DNA of 64,000 nucleotides from Trileptium ribeirensis (GCA_030248225.1 JASANE010028247.1:1-64000), one strand, 5' to 3'. Counted from the stretch's first letter, positions 35,518 through 46,960 are shown. Notes: generated from the sequence alone by a model not told the origin. A program made the numbers and translations.

Positions 35518-36676
35518 CCTGTAGCGTAGTCACAGGGTCCTAGTGGGACCATGGCCCGCAAAATCCGACAAATTTGCTCACTTCGTCGATTGGTGCCCCT
35601 CACATTTTCTAAATGTTTATAACCTTTTCCAGGAGAGCAGTGTTTAAATTTAGCTCCAAGAAAGACACATTGAAAGTCCTTGAGATACTTGGCTCACAGA
35701 GTGGTCATCCAAAGGGTGTGGAATTATGTAGTAAAGCTTTATTTTATAACACCCTTAACCGTAGTTAATTGCTACAGAAGACATGATGTTTGTGGGGTCG
35801 CAACCTCTTAAAAACGGAGGCGCCACCACAAAAGTGGAGGTGGCCGATGTTTTAATTTATTTTGTTTAAACCTCATCAGTAAATTTTTCCACGTTTGTCA
35901 GTAAAAGTGGGATGGAGCGATCCGCGATCCCCTCTTGGGGCACCCCTGCCTGTGCTTTGTCAAATTTTTCGCAGCGATACACATACAAGACTCCTCTATA
36001 GCAGTTGCAAGTTATAACTTTACAAGGAAAGATCGCATTACTCACGAAGGGCAGAACAATCGTAACGACAGTCATTATTACCATTACATAGAGTCGAAGC
36101 ACAAGTCTAACAAAACATTACAATTCAGTCTTACTGCTGGTCAAATTAAGCTTTTTTACTGCACAGTTTCTATAGCTGCAAGGTCATGATCGCTCATTTT
36201 GAATCTATCAGTCAGGTAATTGATTCTTATCATAAAATAGAAAATTCGATGCGTTCAATCAATATACAATGTTTTTGGACAGATTTAAGCTTCATTAAAC
36301 TGTGTTTTGACCAAGTAATTTAAAAATAACGAAAAACATTACTGGGTAAATTGGGTCGTGTGTGGAGGTCCCCAGGGTGAGGCAAGTTCGCGATGAGAGA
36401 GTGCTTGGGAGCGGAGGTCCTCAAAATTCCCATCAATTTTTGCTTAATTTTCTACAATTTTAAAAATTTTCGGGCACCCCCGATGTGCGTTAGGTGACGG
36501 GTTGCTCAGCCTTCATGGAGAACAGCAAAGTAAATATAGCTTAAGGGGTCCGGCCCCAGGGTGTAACATCCTTAGGCAACCTCCTGTGGACGCCTATGCA
36601 AGAGCTGATATTAAGGTTTGGAATTTTGAAACAAGTTCGCGTCATTAGACTAAAAATCTTGGCTATGCCCCTGGCA
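35518..36676. mobile_element. GC-rich patchwork of non-autonomous DNA transposon remnants
   Basis: The left edge CCTGTAGCGTAGTCACAGGG and the right edge GGCTATGCCCCTGG look like inverted, diverged versions of the hAT-type terminus 'CAGGGGCRTAGCCA'. Inside are other GC-rich patches, such as GGGGCACCCCTGCC at 35937-35950 and GGGGTCCGGCCCCAGGG near 36545. No matching target-site duplications or transposase frame are visible, so this could be two or more nested elements. Confidence 0.4.
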
Positions 36677-37343
36677 GTAACAATAGAATACCTTTGTAAT
36701 TTCAACAGTGTAATATATTCATAAAACCAGTAATATTACTTCGAACGTTGTTACATTGCTATTAGAGTAAGTAATCTATAGCGTTTTGGGAAAAACTGGT
36801 AATATCTATCCGACATCCACTATACAATTTAGAAGACATGCCCTTCGGTATTAGTAAAATTCTGAGATGCAATAATAAATATAGTGCCTTGGTTGAACAA
36901 GCCAAATTAAGCTAGCACGGCACCAGCTTGAACGTTGTCAATATTCAGCATTGTCTTTACGTTGGTTGATACAAATAACTATGAATGGATAAGACTTGAA
37001 AATAAAAATAATTAAATAAAATAAAATAAATTATCAATTTACTCTAGGACATTTGCAGGCAAAAATACTGAATCTTTGATATTTATTAGTTTTTTTATGG
37101 CTGAACATAAAAAATAAACTAATACGAGTAGCATTTATAATTGACGTAAATGATCTATTGAATTACCTCTAGTAAACAAATGTTTTTGACGCAGCACAAT
37201 AGTTCCATAAAGTGCTGAATGATGATGCCTTATTATTTTAAATCCCATTTCGTACATGTAGAGATGTACATATGTATAAAATAAAAATGTATATACTGCA
37301 TTCTTCTATGAAATGAAAATCAAAATCCTCGAAATACGGATTC

Positions 37344-37480
37344 TCAGTCGGGGCCTCGAAGGGTCAGCGAGTCCTCGTGTGGAGGTGGTAGCGGAATATG
37401 CTCGAGTGACCTTCCATAGCGATCGGGGCTTCGCGCAGAGTGGGGATGTAGTCCGCTAAGGGAGATCGTCCCTTCTTCAC
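37344..37480 (-). CDS. Terminal exon of an unknown minus-strand gene, Pro/Ser-rich tail
   Basis: The acceptor AACGTTATAG|GT opens a frame of 44 codons and TGA, entered after codon position 1. The product is a hydrophilic tail: EEGTISLSGLHPHSARSPD, RYGRSLEHIPLPPP, HEDSLTLRGPD. The local GC peak matches the exon exactly, and the other frames are broken. The segment with IPLPPPHED could be a cytoplasmic proline-rich, SH3- or WW-binding tail, which is inference. TTTATT (AATAAA on the minus strand) occurs about 260 bp further on. The exon at 40861-40943 may belong to the same gene, but its phase does not join directly, so intermediate exons would be needed. Confidence 0.55.
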
Positions 37481-38046
37481 CTATAACGTTTATGCATAAC
37501 CTGATTGTTTCTTAAATTATATGTGTTAAGCATTTGACATGCATGCATTATGCAATTGCTTTGTTAAAATGTAAGTCATATGACGTTAGGCAAAATGTAT
37601 TTATGAATCCTGAGTTTAACAAGAGTCAAGCAAAGCTTTATTTCATTGCGTCCAATTTTAGTCAACTTGCGTAATACCATAGTGCTTTTAGTCACAATCC
37701 ATAATATTGATTTCAAGCAGCTTAGTATCACAAGTGTTAGTGAAAATCCAGCTAATTGTCTACCCGAGATTGCAATCTAAGGTCCAACGTCGCTGCTACA
37801 AAATTTTAGCTAGTGGCGTCAATTCCAAAGATCGATGTAATGGCTAGTAGTTAAAATTTTTATTTGCATTTATAACTTGGCCGAAGTTACCGAAACTGGC
37901 ACCACGGTTTGTCAGTACTATGCTCCGATAACTGGAACGTCTATTATCGGTAACAAATTTAGGGTGGTTTCAAGTATATTACTCTTGAAAAGGGTGATAA
38001 TGAATTTGAAAACAAAAGGAACGTTGCATATTTTTTTGGTTGTTTT

Positions 38047-38375
38047 AAGGGGTGTTCACACGCTCAAACTTTTTGCTCTAATTTTGATCAAAATTTGAGC
38101 TGATTTTGATCAAATTTTGATCAAAATTTGAAAGCATCTTTTTTGCATTTTTATTAAGTTTGAACAACTTTTCATGATTATTCGTGTAGCCAATCATGGA
38201 CGAGATGTATTGCCTAAAAATGTTTGAGCTCAAATATTAATCTCAAATTTTAAAATATCGCAATTTTTATTTAAAAATCACCATCAAATTTTGATCAAAA
38301 TTTTAATCAAATTTTGAGCCCAAATTTTGAGCTCAAAATTTGAGCAAAAAGTTTGAGCGTGTGAACACGCCCTTA
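38047..38375. mobile_element. Palindromic MITE with 34-bp TIRs and TA target duplication
   Basis: The ends read TAAGGGGTGTTCACACGCTC and AAACTTTTTGCTC in inverted orientation, differing by one inserted C. The flanks fit a TA duplication (..TTTTA|AGGGG ... GCCCT|TAGTC), as in Tc1/mariner-type insertions. Inside, the sequence is built from repeated short palindromes (AAAATTTTGATC, TTTGATCAAAATTTGA, GAGCTC), so it can also fold on itself at small scale. There is no coding capacity. High TIR identity suggests a relatively recent insertion. Confidence 0.85.
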
Positions 38376-38984
38376 GTCTCATGTTATATTTTTGAATTTT
38401 TTCCAGACGGTTATCGATATAAGGTATAAACAGGTTATATAATCTGCCGCTTTTAAAAAACCTAAATTTTTTATAGCAAATGTGTTTAACACTGTTTTGT
38501 TCAATTTTACTTTGTCACGTCGCTGTTTAAATTTTGAATGTCTTTGTATTCATAAGTTTTTGTACATTAATTCAAGTGGCTGTTACTGAACAATATACGC
38601 AGCTTTGATGCTTCAATACGCAAATTTGGATATGTTGGAATAACAGACATAATTGTATCGACTATTGGACACAATTGGTAAGCTAACAAAGTCGTATAAA
38701 ATTAAAAGCTAAATATTTCATATCTAAGAGTTCACTTAGTAAATGCGTGAGTAAACTTAAGCTGTGCCGATTACCATCCTCTTTTGTCGAAACCAAATGC
38801 GATTCCGTTGTTGACTGAATACAAATTTCGTTTTTGTATAATGAACAGAAATTAGTCCGTTTCATATTTCATACATTATAATTTGAAAATGTTCGCGAAC
38901 ACATTGGTGTTAAAGTATAAGGGCCGAATTGCATGCGCTAATGTCGTTATGGAGTATAAAAATGTCGAAATTTCCTTACCTCAA

Positions 38985-39190
38985 AGCTTAGCGGCGATAC
39001 GGCATAGTTGCAGATCCCACTGTAGCTGCCCACATTTCATCACGACAAAGTCCGCGCCACTGCAGTCGATGTTGTGCGGCCTCCTTTGCATCGTTGATAT
39101 TAGCATGTGCCTTGGTGAGAAACAGCGTCCCCGTCAGGTCTTGTAGAACTTGGCTGCTCCACGTTTTCTTGGGGGCATCCCGAGGTATTT
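38985..39190 (-). pseudogene. Retrotransposon (LINE) ORF2 C-terminal fragment
   Basis: On the minus strand a frame reads PRDAPKKTWSSQVLQDL, then KEAAQHRLQWRGLCRDEMW. The pattern 'RGxPxKTWxxxVxxDL...A...A.DRxxWRxLxR' is the familiar tail of reverse transcriptase proteins of RTE-like and related LINEs. No catalytic region is present upstream and the frame is broken on both sides, so it is a fragment. Text at 39270-39300 (minus) with a 'PPTILF' phrase resembles text at 51200-51235 (minus) inside the Gypsy remnant, suggesting a shared repeat. Confidence 0.5.
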
Positions 39191-39540
39191 TTCAATCTGT
39201 TGGTTGGTCGAAATTGGATACTGCTATTGAAATCCCAGTTTTATTCTCTAACAACGTTTTGTACATGGTGTCAAAACAGAATGGTTGGCGGCGCATCTTA
39301 AGGTTACTCTTGAAAAAGACCTTGAAAAGTTTTCTCCGTTTAATAACAATGGCGAAAGGAACTTCACATGAGTATCACAAGACAAAATTTTGATTTCAGT
39401 TGTTCTATGATCTATGTTGTGCTATGTTTTGATGTTCTATGTTAAAGCTCATCCTCCGGTTTAGACCCAGTCTTAGGATTTGGGCTTAGAGAGACAAAAC
39501 TTTATACGATCATCCTAGGAAATAAAACTTAATATAATTC

Positions 39541-39668
39541 AACAGGGGCAGCGGCGTAGCGCGCGGAGCAGGGGGAGCGACCTCACTCATTTTTTGAGTT
39601 AAGGTAGCCTTCCCAAATGTCCAGTAAAGGCCTCCCACTTTAGACCGGCGTACTGCGCCCCTGCTAGG
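39541..39668. mobile_element. Short hAT-like MITE remnant
   Basis: CAGGGGCAGCGGCGTAGCGC at the left faces GGCGTACTGCGCCCCTG at the right in inverted orientation. It is GC-rich against AT-rich flanks. No clear 8-bp duplication. Confidence 0.45.
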
Positions 39669-39949
39669 GGGATTGTAATTTTGACATGATTCCTTAATTA
39701 TACAGTGGTACACGCCTTTAAGCGAAGTCCAATATTCCGCTGTAATTAAGACAACCGAAAAAATCTGTTTTAGCGTTTGCTGAGAACAGTGAATCGTAAT
39801 TGAGAAATGAAAAAGCACTTGAGATAAATATACAACGGCACATGTCTTAAAGCTTCAAGTGGAACAGAAAGATACGTATATATCAATATTTCAGAACAGT
39901 ACCCTGCATTTCTTCTACACTACATTACATTCGCATCTCATCGTTGCTC

Positions 39950-40130
39950 ATCCCTATTTTTCATACACATATTCAATGGCTTAGACAAAGGCTACGGCGC
40001 GTGCCGCCTCTACCGCGAATGGGGACTGAAGAGCAGAGTACATTGTTTGTGTACGCCAGGTAGGGCTACGCCGTGGCCCACCTAGCAAACCCTGTGCTTG
40101 CGCACCTCCGTGCGGCAAGTTCTGGCTACA
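39950..40130. repeat. GC-rich patch, unknown repeat
   Basis: About 180 bp containing two CTACG-CGTG-type phrases (GGCTACGGCGCGTGCC and GGGCTACGCCGTGGCCC) is much richer in GC than its surroundings. The frame at 40098-40313 (+) starts in it and has no support. Confidence 0.3.
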
Positions 40131-40860
40131 CTGATGCCTATATTTCACAATTCTAAAATAGAAATGCTACGAATCCTCAGCCATTACACACCGTTTTTCA
40201 ACGAATTTTGTTATGATTACGTAGACCATAAACATTTACCATCCAAAAGAAAAAATATATACATTTTTAAAAAGCACAGTCAGCCATTGAGTAGGAAACA
40301 AGTCATTATATGATCATACTAACCATACATAATTCACATGGTAACCACAGTATTACTCAGTGATGTGTTTGTAGTTCGGTGTGCTTTATATTAATTCCAA
40401 TATATAGTTACGCATAACGCATGTCGAAATTGAATAATAATATATATACACATGCAAAACATAAACATGGATACATAGTATTAACTTATGTGCCTGCCTT
40501 TAGTATTATAAATGAATAAATAATCGAAATGTTAGTCAAATTTTCCGAAACTCAACATGAACGGTAGTGACATTGAACAGAGAAATGTTCAAATAAACAA
40601 AGCAGCGTCACGTAAAATAACACATGCGCAGGCGTTGTGGAAAATTCAAGGACACTGCTTTGAATTGAGGAAAATTAGCCATTGAATCGGCATTAACCTT
40701 GTTGGAATTTTGTTTTTACCTTTTTTCCAAAGATTTCTGGTCATTATTATTATAGTATAACCACGTACAGCGCGAAGGATACATAGATTTAATACAGATT
40801 TCATTTCTGCAAAATCGCTAACATATTAAAAATACCGATTGGATATGGTGTATTCAGTAC

Positions 40861-40943
40861 CGTTCTTAGTGTCCTCCAAAACCCAATTTGGGGCTTTGGA
40901 GGGGGCTTCGGGTCTGCTGGAGGCTGAATTGCAATGTAATAAA
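40861..40943 (-). CDS. Exon of an unknown minus-strand gene, Pro-rich
   Basis: An excellent acceptor, TTAATTTTTTGCAG|TT, and donor AACG|GTACTG bound an 83-nt exon, entered after codon position 1 and left in phase 0. It encodes YYIAIQPPADPKPPP then KPQIGFWRTLRT. The GC peak coincides with the exon. YYIAIQPP could be the last strand of an Ig or fibronectin-III fold running into a proline-rich linker, but that is only a suggestion. A further minus frame at about 41098-41170 behind AAATTTTAG (LNENTQWRSNDTPPP, then a stop) might be another terminal or decayed exon. Confidence 0.5.
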
Positions 40944-41263
40944 CTGCAAAAAATTAAAGTAATCTCAAACTAATTAGCTGTACCGTTGTACCCATGCCAA
41001 ATACTGTATTTTCGACTTCAATTTTTTGTGCAAATGCATATGGGAGATGTTAGTACCAACTGGTGTATAGCAGTCTTGAAGATTACTATTGACAAAGCTA
41101 GGTCCCGTTATGCTTGTTTGGGGGCGGTGTGTCATTAGAACGCCATTGAGTGTTCTCATTTAAGGCTAAAATTTGACAATCTAAGTTAGTTATGTGTATA
41201 TAACGTGTTTTGCTAGGTAGGCCTCAAAAAATTCTATAAGCCTTTATAGCCTGCGTGTTTATT

Positions 41264-41372
41264 AATCAATCAGTCAATCCAATCTAATCAATCAATGAAT
41301 CAACCAATCAACTAATTAGTCAAATCAATCTATCAATCAATCAGTCAATCAATCAATCCAATCAATAATTTG
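41264..41372. repeat. Degenerate ATCA/AATC tetranucleotide repeat
   Basis: About 105 bp of imperfect (AATC)n: AATCAATCAGTCAATCC, ATCAATCAATCAGTC and similar. Confidence 0.9.
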
Positions 41373-41899
41373 CTATCATAACAAAATATTATGCGCATAT
41401 GATACAATTACTATTATATGAAACATAATTTAAACTAGGAAATATATCCGTAGATAGAATGGGTCTGGTGTACCGCTTCTTACATGTACTACAAGTTTCC
41501 ATCGTATTTTGGAAATTCTTGAGTATCTACTCGAGAAATGAGAGAATCGAAAAATCTTTGGAGTATCCCAATAATAAAACTTTGATTGGTTGTCGGTTGT
41601 AGTAAGTTATTCCAGGCGGTTAATTTCTCCTACTGGAAATACGTCCCTTAAGACATTGTTTTTCAATTTTGGTTTCAATAACATACTTGTGGCCTCGAAT
41701 ATTAATTGTTCAATTTATTATAAATTTAGAATTTTTCTGTTAGCGGTGGCGCTATAGCTCCGTTTAGAAGCTTGCCTAAACCAAGGCCTTGCTATAAAAC
41801 TGTAGTTAAGATTTTTATGTGTGCCTCCCATTTGGCGACCATGTTGATTACGAGTGCAATTTTTAAAGGCAGCTAATTTTTCTTTCACCACAACATATT

Positions 41900-42640
41900 G
41901 AGTAGTGTTTTACAGGTTGTCTGTGTTGACTCTATTAAGTTTGTTTGCCTTCTTGCGAAGAGCTGCTTGTTTCAGTTCAATATCATTCATTGTTCGCCGA
42001 ATATGTAAATTAGCGGTTCCGAGATCTTTGAGTTTTCGCACGTTTTGTGGTCTTGATCGTTTTCATGAAGACACTTGTTAACGATGCAACGACGTATTCT
42101 TTATTTTTCGTCTTCAGAATTTGTTGTTGAGAGAAATGATCGGCTTTGAGTGTTTAATCTTCATGCTGCACCAGTCGCATATGTATTAGTGCTCTGCGAC
42201 ATAAGATTGTTATCACGCGTGTTTGTATCATCACTGCGGACGAGTTGGGCAGTATGCTTCAAACTGTCCATCATTCCAGCAGATCCAGCAATTAGCAGTC
42301 GTTAGTGTCTCGATAGTAGTTGATATCGACGATATCTGAGACAAGATTTGAAAGAATCCGATCGTCAGACTGAGTGAATGTAGCTGGTGCGAATTTTGTT
42401 GCTGAGCGGGACTAACGATGGCTTTTCACAAATGTTTGGCATGGTGAGTAGACAACGAGGACGTGTGGATTTCCGTGTAGTAGCTTGCGTCGTTCTTTTG
42501 AATGTTGATACAAGAAAAGTGGATCCAGCAACCGCAAAGATCGCAATCAAAGCATTCGTTGCCGCCGTCTTTACACTATTCAGCGCACCATTTCGTTTCA
42601 ACTGTGTCGCTAGTTGTGTTCACAGATACATTATGTGACT
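41900..42640 (-). pseudogene. Degenerate retroelement ORF with PHD-finger-like and coiled-coil-like text
   Basis: On the minus strand at about 42590-42480 one frame reads ECFDCDLCGCWIHFSCINIQ, matching the core of a PHD finger ('xxCDxCxxWxHxxC'). PHD-like fingers of this sort occur in the first ORF of several LINE families. Further along (about 42040-41930) another frame reads RRTMNDIELKQAALRKKANK, helical and charged like a coiled coil. Stops and frameshifts separate the parts. A decayed host gene with a PHD finger is the alternative. Confidence 0.35.
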
Positions 42641-43192
42641 GTCGTGGTTGCTGATTAAGCTATTGTTTGTCAAATGACGTGGTTGCGTACGATTGCGGCC
42701 TTTATTACATATTAAAAGTCTCGAATTGTTACTGGGCTTTGTGTGTTCAGATGCTATTGGGACGAAGATTGTAGTTGTGAATGTAATAGTTATTGCAATT
42801 TAACGTCCGTTAACAATGTACGTTGTATTAGCGCGCGTAGATGATTTCATTAGTATATATACTTAGTAATTCTGGTGTAACGCAGCAGCGCGCAACAATT
42901 CTTCTTTGTTCTTCCTCCTAGAACTGAATGCAATTGGGTTAAAAGCAAATATGAACATAAATTTTTGGAAGCCTCGTCTCAAACATGATGCACCTCAAAG
43001 ATTATGGCAAAAATCGAAAATGTATATTGTCACAGCCTGGCGGCGGTGACAAATGTTCAGCGAAAGCAAAAGTTGATAAGTTTGTTTCACAGTTTCTCAC
43101 TGACATGTTGCCGACAGTACGAAAGTAATTCCACTGTACGAAAGTAAATATCTTTCGCACATTTCAAAATTGTTTATACCGCTTACTTAGTG

Positions 43193-43394
43193 TTAGGCCG
43201 TGTTCACATTGCATCCGATCCAATTCAACACAATCAAACTCTACAGTTACCGTGTTCGTATGTACGTATGTGTACTCACGCTCGATTATCCTATTTGTAT
43301 CCAATTCGGATCAAACATGATTTTGCATGCTCTGTCAAATATTATCGGACTCGGAACAGATCGGATCGGATGCAACATGAACACTTTATGTAAA
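43193..43394. mobile_element. Short MITE, GTGTTCAYATTGCATCCGATC termini
   Basis: GTGTTCACATTGCATCCGAT at 43200 faces its complement ending near 43386 (ATCGGATGCAACATGAACAC). The outermost bases are less well conserved. The shared GTGTTCACA with the 38047-38375 element suggests related or convergent termini. The two overlapping open frames across it come from the palindrome. Confidence 0.6.
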
Positions 43395-43605
43395 ATACGC
43401 ATGTAAATCAGATCAAATCGTATTGATAGATTGCTTTAGTTTTTTTTCTTTCCCAGTCTTAATTATCGGAATGATTGCGATCAAGCTTAATGTGTGTGTA
43501 TGAAGTTCAAACGCACATGTGTAATTGCAATATGTATCAATGCAGTTCAACCATTCCCGTAGTTTATGTAACTACGTTTAATTTTTTACACCGCTTTGGC
43601 GCAAA

Positions 43606-44090
43606 CTAGCAGTAATAAGTCCGTTTTAGTTCTCGAACTGCTTCTGTAAAGCAATATCGGCCATGTAACGCTATTGGAAAATGGTGCAAATCATAGCAGT
43701 CACACTGGGTAAAATTTGAGTAAAATGGCCGTAGCCAATGTCCAATTTGTGACGGCAGCCCAAAATTATGTCTAATTGTGTCTTTAAAACAAATTTCACA
43801 ACCTTTACTGTTTAAGCTAAATGTGGAGATACACACACATATCGGTATCAGCTACAAAAATATGTTACATTAAATATAACTTCCACACATGCCATCATAA
43901 ACAAGTAAAGATGATGAAACCGCTTCAAGAAAGTGCGAAGGCCGCTGGATTACACTAAGTCTTAAAACAGAGGTATTCACTTTGTGGAATGGCGGTAAAA
44001 ATTACCATTTCTGTTTCGTGTTTTGCACCAATTGGCGTTTAGACTTTTCCTATTCCTATTGTCGAACACTTTTCAAGCTACCGCTGCATT
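43606..44090. other. No supported gene
   Basis: A 76-codon minus frame at 43606-43836 has protein-like text but no start or splice support. Confidence 0.3.
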
Positions 44091-44101
44091 AATTTCTCTA
44101 C

Positions 44102-44314
44102 ATGTTTAGCGTCAAATGGAATATTATCGTATGCCCGCTGTTGTTATGCGTTGCTGGTTCTAGTGAGGCCGTATTGTCAAGAAAACGTTGTAGGTATATG
44201 CACAGCAATCAATATTATTTAAAAAGAAAAACACGAACTCAAAACACATATCGAAAGAATCTGTACTACGTTCCGAATATTATGCAATTTGAAGAACATA
44301 TTAAACATTTATAA
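44102..44314 (+). CDS. Possible small secreted peptide (70 aa)
   Basis: ATG at 44102 opens 70 codons. Residues 1-23 look like a signal peptide (MFSVKWNIIVCPLLLCVAGS, then SEA as a cleavage site). The mature part is basic, with an RKR and a KRK cluster that could be proprotein convertase sites, and ends EEHIKHL. It has one cysteine after the signal. It may be a random frame with a fortuitous hydrophobic start: no intron, promoter or clear poly(A) signal supports it. Confidence 0.3.
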   Translation: MFSVKWNIIVCPLLLCVAGSSEAVLSRKRCRYMHSNQYYLKRKTRTQNTYRKNLYYVPNIMQFEEHIKHL

Positions 44315-45102
44315 ATACATTTGTCTTACTATTATAGACAACAACTATACAAACTCTTGTAGATACGTAGTTTGCACATTCCGTTCCCTGTGTAAATACA
44401 TATTCTTTAGTCTATTTCGAGCATAAAGGTAAATGCTTTTAGATATACATCTATGAGGTGCACTAAATAGTGCAAGTAATTTGCGGTGAAATATTGTGTT
44501 AATAAGCAAACATTGAGTGTTTTTATAGTTTTTTTTCAGTTTTCAGAGCAGCAAGTATATATAAAACAAGAATATGGTCATCACCATACGTCCATATTTT
44601 TGTATATATATACTATAGCTGTACAATTTACAAATGACTTGTAGAACAAAAACACGAATGCAAACTGGATGCCCCATTGCAGTCTACAAGCTTTATTTGG
44701 CTACTGATAATCCGAACATGTAAAATCGCGATGTTTAGAAGTATTTACGTATACGTGGTATCAGCATATGCATTTTAAATATTTGCTTGACCTTAAATAT
44801 GAATTCAAATGTACCTTAAACATGTATGTCGTAACCCTATTAAAACAGCCATAGAAAATTAAGATCGGAGAATGGTTAACAAAACACTAGAAGAGGTAAC
44901 GGTTGACAGACGCGAGAAAATATTGAGCGTGTCAAGTTTCGGTTATAACAGTGGGGAAGGGGTGAACAGGGCATAAGTACCTTAAGGACAAACGTTTGCT
45001 GTTGAGTTGCGTTGCGAGCCCAGGCTGAACAAAGTCTTTGTATCAGGCTTAGGCTATATTTAAGGTTAGACTCTACACTTAAGCTTAGTCAAATACATTC
45101 AG

Positions 45103-45161
45103 CCGAGTGTAACGAAACTCTATACGATTGCCCCAGAGGAAAGCTGACGTGCTACGCTAAG
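45103..45161 (+). CDS. Small cysteine-containing exon, unknown plus-strand gene
   Basis: The acceptor AAATACATTCAG|CC and donor GCTAAG|GTGAAT bound a 59-nt exon, entered after codon position 1 and left in phase 0. It encodes ECNETLYDCPRGKLTCYAK. Three cysteines and an NET glycosylation sequon suggest an extracellular protein; C-x6-C-x6-C is reminiscent of the first part of an LDL-receptor class A repeat but too short to assign. No partner exon was found. Confidence 0.4.
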
Positions 45162-45879
45162 GTGAATCTTGATAATCATAGCAGGCTAATCATTCTAAAA
45201 TACACATGAAATCATTACCGTTCTATAATTGGAAAAATAATGTTAATCGTTAACTGGACAAAAATACGGATTCGACACATTTATTGCCTCTTTTAATGAG
45301 TTGCATAACATAATAACCATCAATGCTAAAAATGTGCTGTATGAGCTTCCGTATCTATAAACAGTTAAAAAATTGAACCAAATTCGAACATGCTTTAATA
45401 TGAAAAATACTAAAATTTTGGGTGATATTGGTCTATAAAATGATGTATTTGCCAACATAGTGCCAAATATTGATAAGTCGAAAAATATGCAATCTCTCTT
45501 GCTTCTGAACTCATAGATGTCATTGTTTAAATGCTTTTATACGTTGTATGGGCCCATGTGACCTTTAAGGACCAGACTTTATAACGTTGACGCCTCACTC
45601 AAAATGGGGAATTGTGCTTTTGGACGGACCTCGTACTGTATTGCAGTTTTTAATATAGCGTCTATCATAATATGACAATTTCAAATAAAAACTAGTCTCT
45701 CGCATGCGAAAGTAAAACAGAACGAGTGTGGTTTCATTTATAAGTTACCATTTTGAGTAATCACGTGTAACAAGGGCGTGTTTGAAGTATATAAAAACCT
45801 AGAACCTCTGGAACCATAAACCCAAAGAAAAATCTAAACCCTCGCCAACTCTAAATCCACCTAGAACAACTGACAACGC

Positions 45880-46560
45880 ATGAAATATTTGAGCTGGTCT
45901 CTAAATAACTACGCCTTCCTATTTAGCATGCCGAATGACCTATATAGACAATTCTTGACGCCTTGCACGCAGTACATAACCAAGCTACTTAAGACATGCG
46001 TATCCTAGCAATCAGGTTCATTCACCCTAAACGCAGTGAAAGCGTTTGAAAAGGCATTAAACATAATTGCTTGCCTCTAAAACGGAACCACCGTATTTAG
46101 TATGCCAAAAATCTATATATATTGATATTTTTGATATCATGTATCAAACTACTATAGTAAACCTAATGAAATCGTCTGGAAAGGTATGATATATTCGTGC
46201 TGGGTTTTAGATAACCAAACCACCGTATTCATCCTACCGAAAAACCTAAATAGACAATTGTTGATGCCTTGTACGCAATACGTAACCAAAACACTCAAGA
46301 CAAACTATATTCTGGACATCGGTTTCAGTGATGCTAAACCCATCCATTAGAAACCCATTAAAAGGCATAAAACATGCACGCTTGACTCTACATCACCACA
46401 TCATTGTATTCACCCTTCAGAAAACCTATATAGACCATTCTTGACTTGATATCCTGCAACAAATACATAACTAAACAAATAAAAAGCACTACATTTTGGT
46501 AATCCTGTTCGTCGACCGTAAAAACATTAAAACCTAATGAAGAGGAGTGATATAGTCAAG
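45880..46560. repeat. Diverged tandem repeat, about four units of 135-175 bp
   Basis: A phrase of the form ATGCCGAAAAACCTATATAG with GACAATTCTTGACGCC recurs near 45926, 46099, 46232 and 46410. It is followed by GTACGCAATACATAACCAAA in most copies, and by an AACCTAATGAA phrase. Identity is low, so the array is old. Confidence 0.6.
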
Positions 46561-46679
46561 TTAAGCTCTATATAGCAAAAAATCATATCCAGCGTGCTTG
46601 ATAACCACATAGGCACTCGTTGTATGACAGACAGCTAGAAAAACCAATAACATGCAGAAAATTGAAAAATAGTTATTTC

Positions 46680-46960
46680 TGGCGAAGTTTCGATGAACGA
46701 CACAGTGCACAGGATGTGGTCCCACAAAAAAGTCGTGGTCGTCTAGATCTCGACAATGTTGTACACCTCGATGAGCTGATTCTGTGATGGCTTCGGTTTT
46801 TCGATGCGAAGCCTGTGTTGCGAGATATAGGCTGCGAAAACTGGTACCCCATATGGCCAGACTTAGTGTAGCACCGTTAAAACCTGTTTTTTGCCATTTT
46901 GACAAGGAAGCTGGGTTGGAGCTGTTCGCGTTCAAGTAAAGGAGACATCCACATCACTAT
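46680..46960 (-). other. Coding-like GC-richer segment, unresolved
   Basis: This segment is richer in GC than its flanks and carries a long minus-strand frame (46561-46935, no ATG start) with text such as LSLAIWGTSFRSLYLATQAS and HRKTEAITESAHRG. It lies just downstream of the exon at 47197-47366 on the same strand and may hold a further exon. I cannot fix splice sites; a pseudogene or transposon fragment is equally possible. Confidence 0.25.

Noticed and set aside
35866..36102. Minus frame ending with a plausible tail and nearby AATAAA
   Set aside because: Its end overlaps GC-rich transposon-like sequence and it has no start or acceptor.
41264..41372. CRISPR-like array
   Set aside because: It is a plain tetranucleotide microsatellite without spacers, in a eukaryotic genome.
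46561..46935. 124-codon minus frame as a gene on its own
   Set aside because: It lacks an ATG start and I could not fix splice sites; kept only as a coding-like segment.
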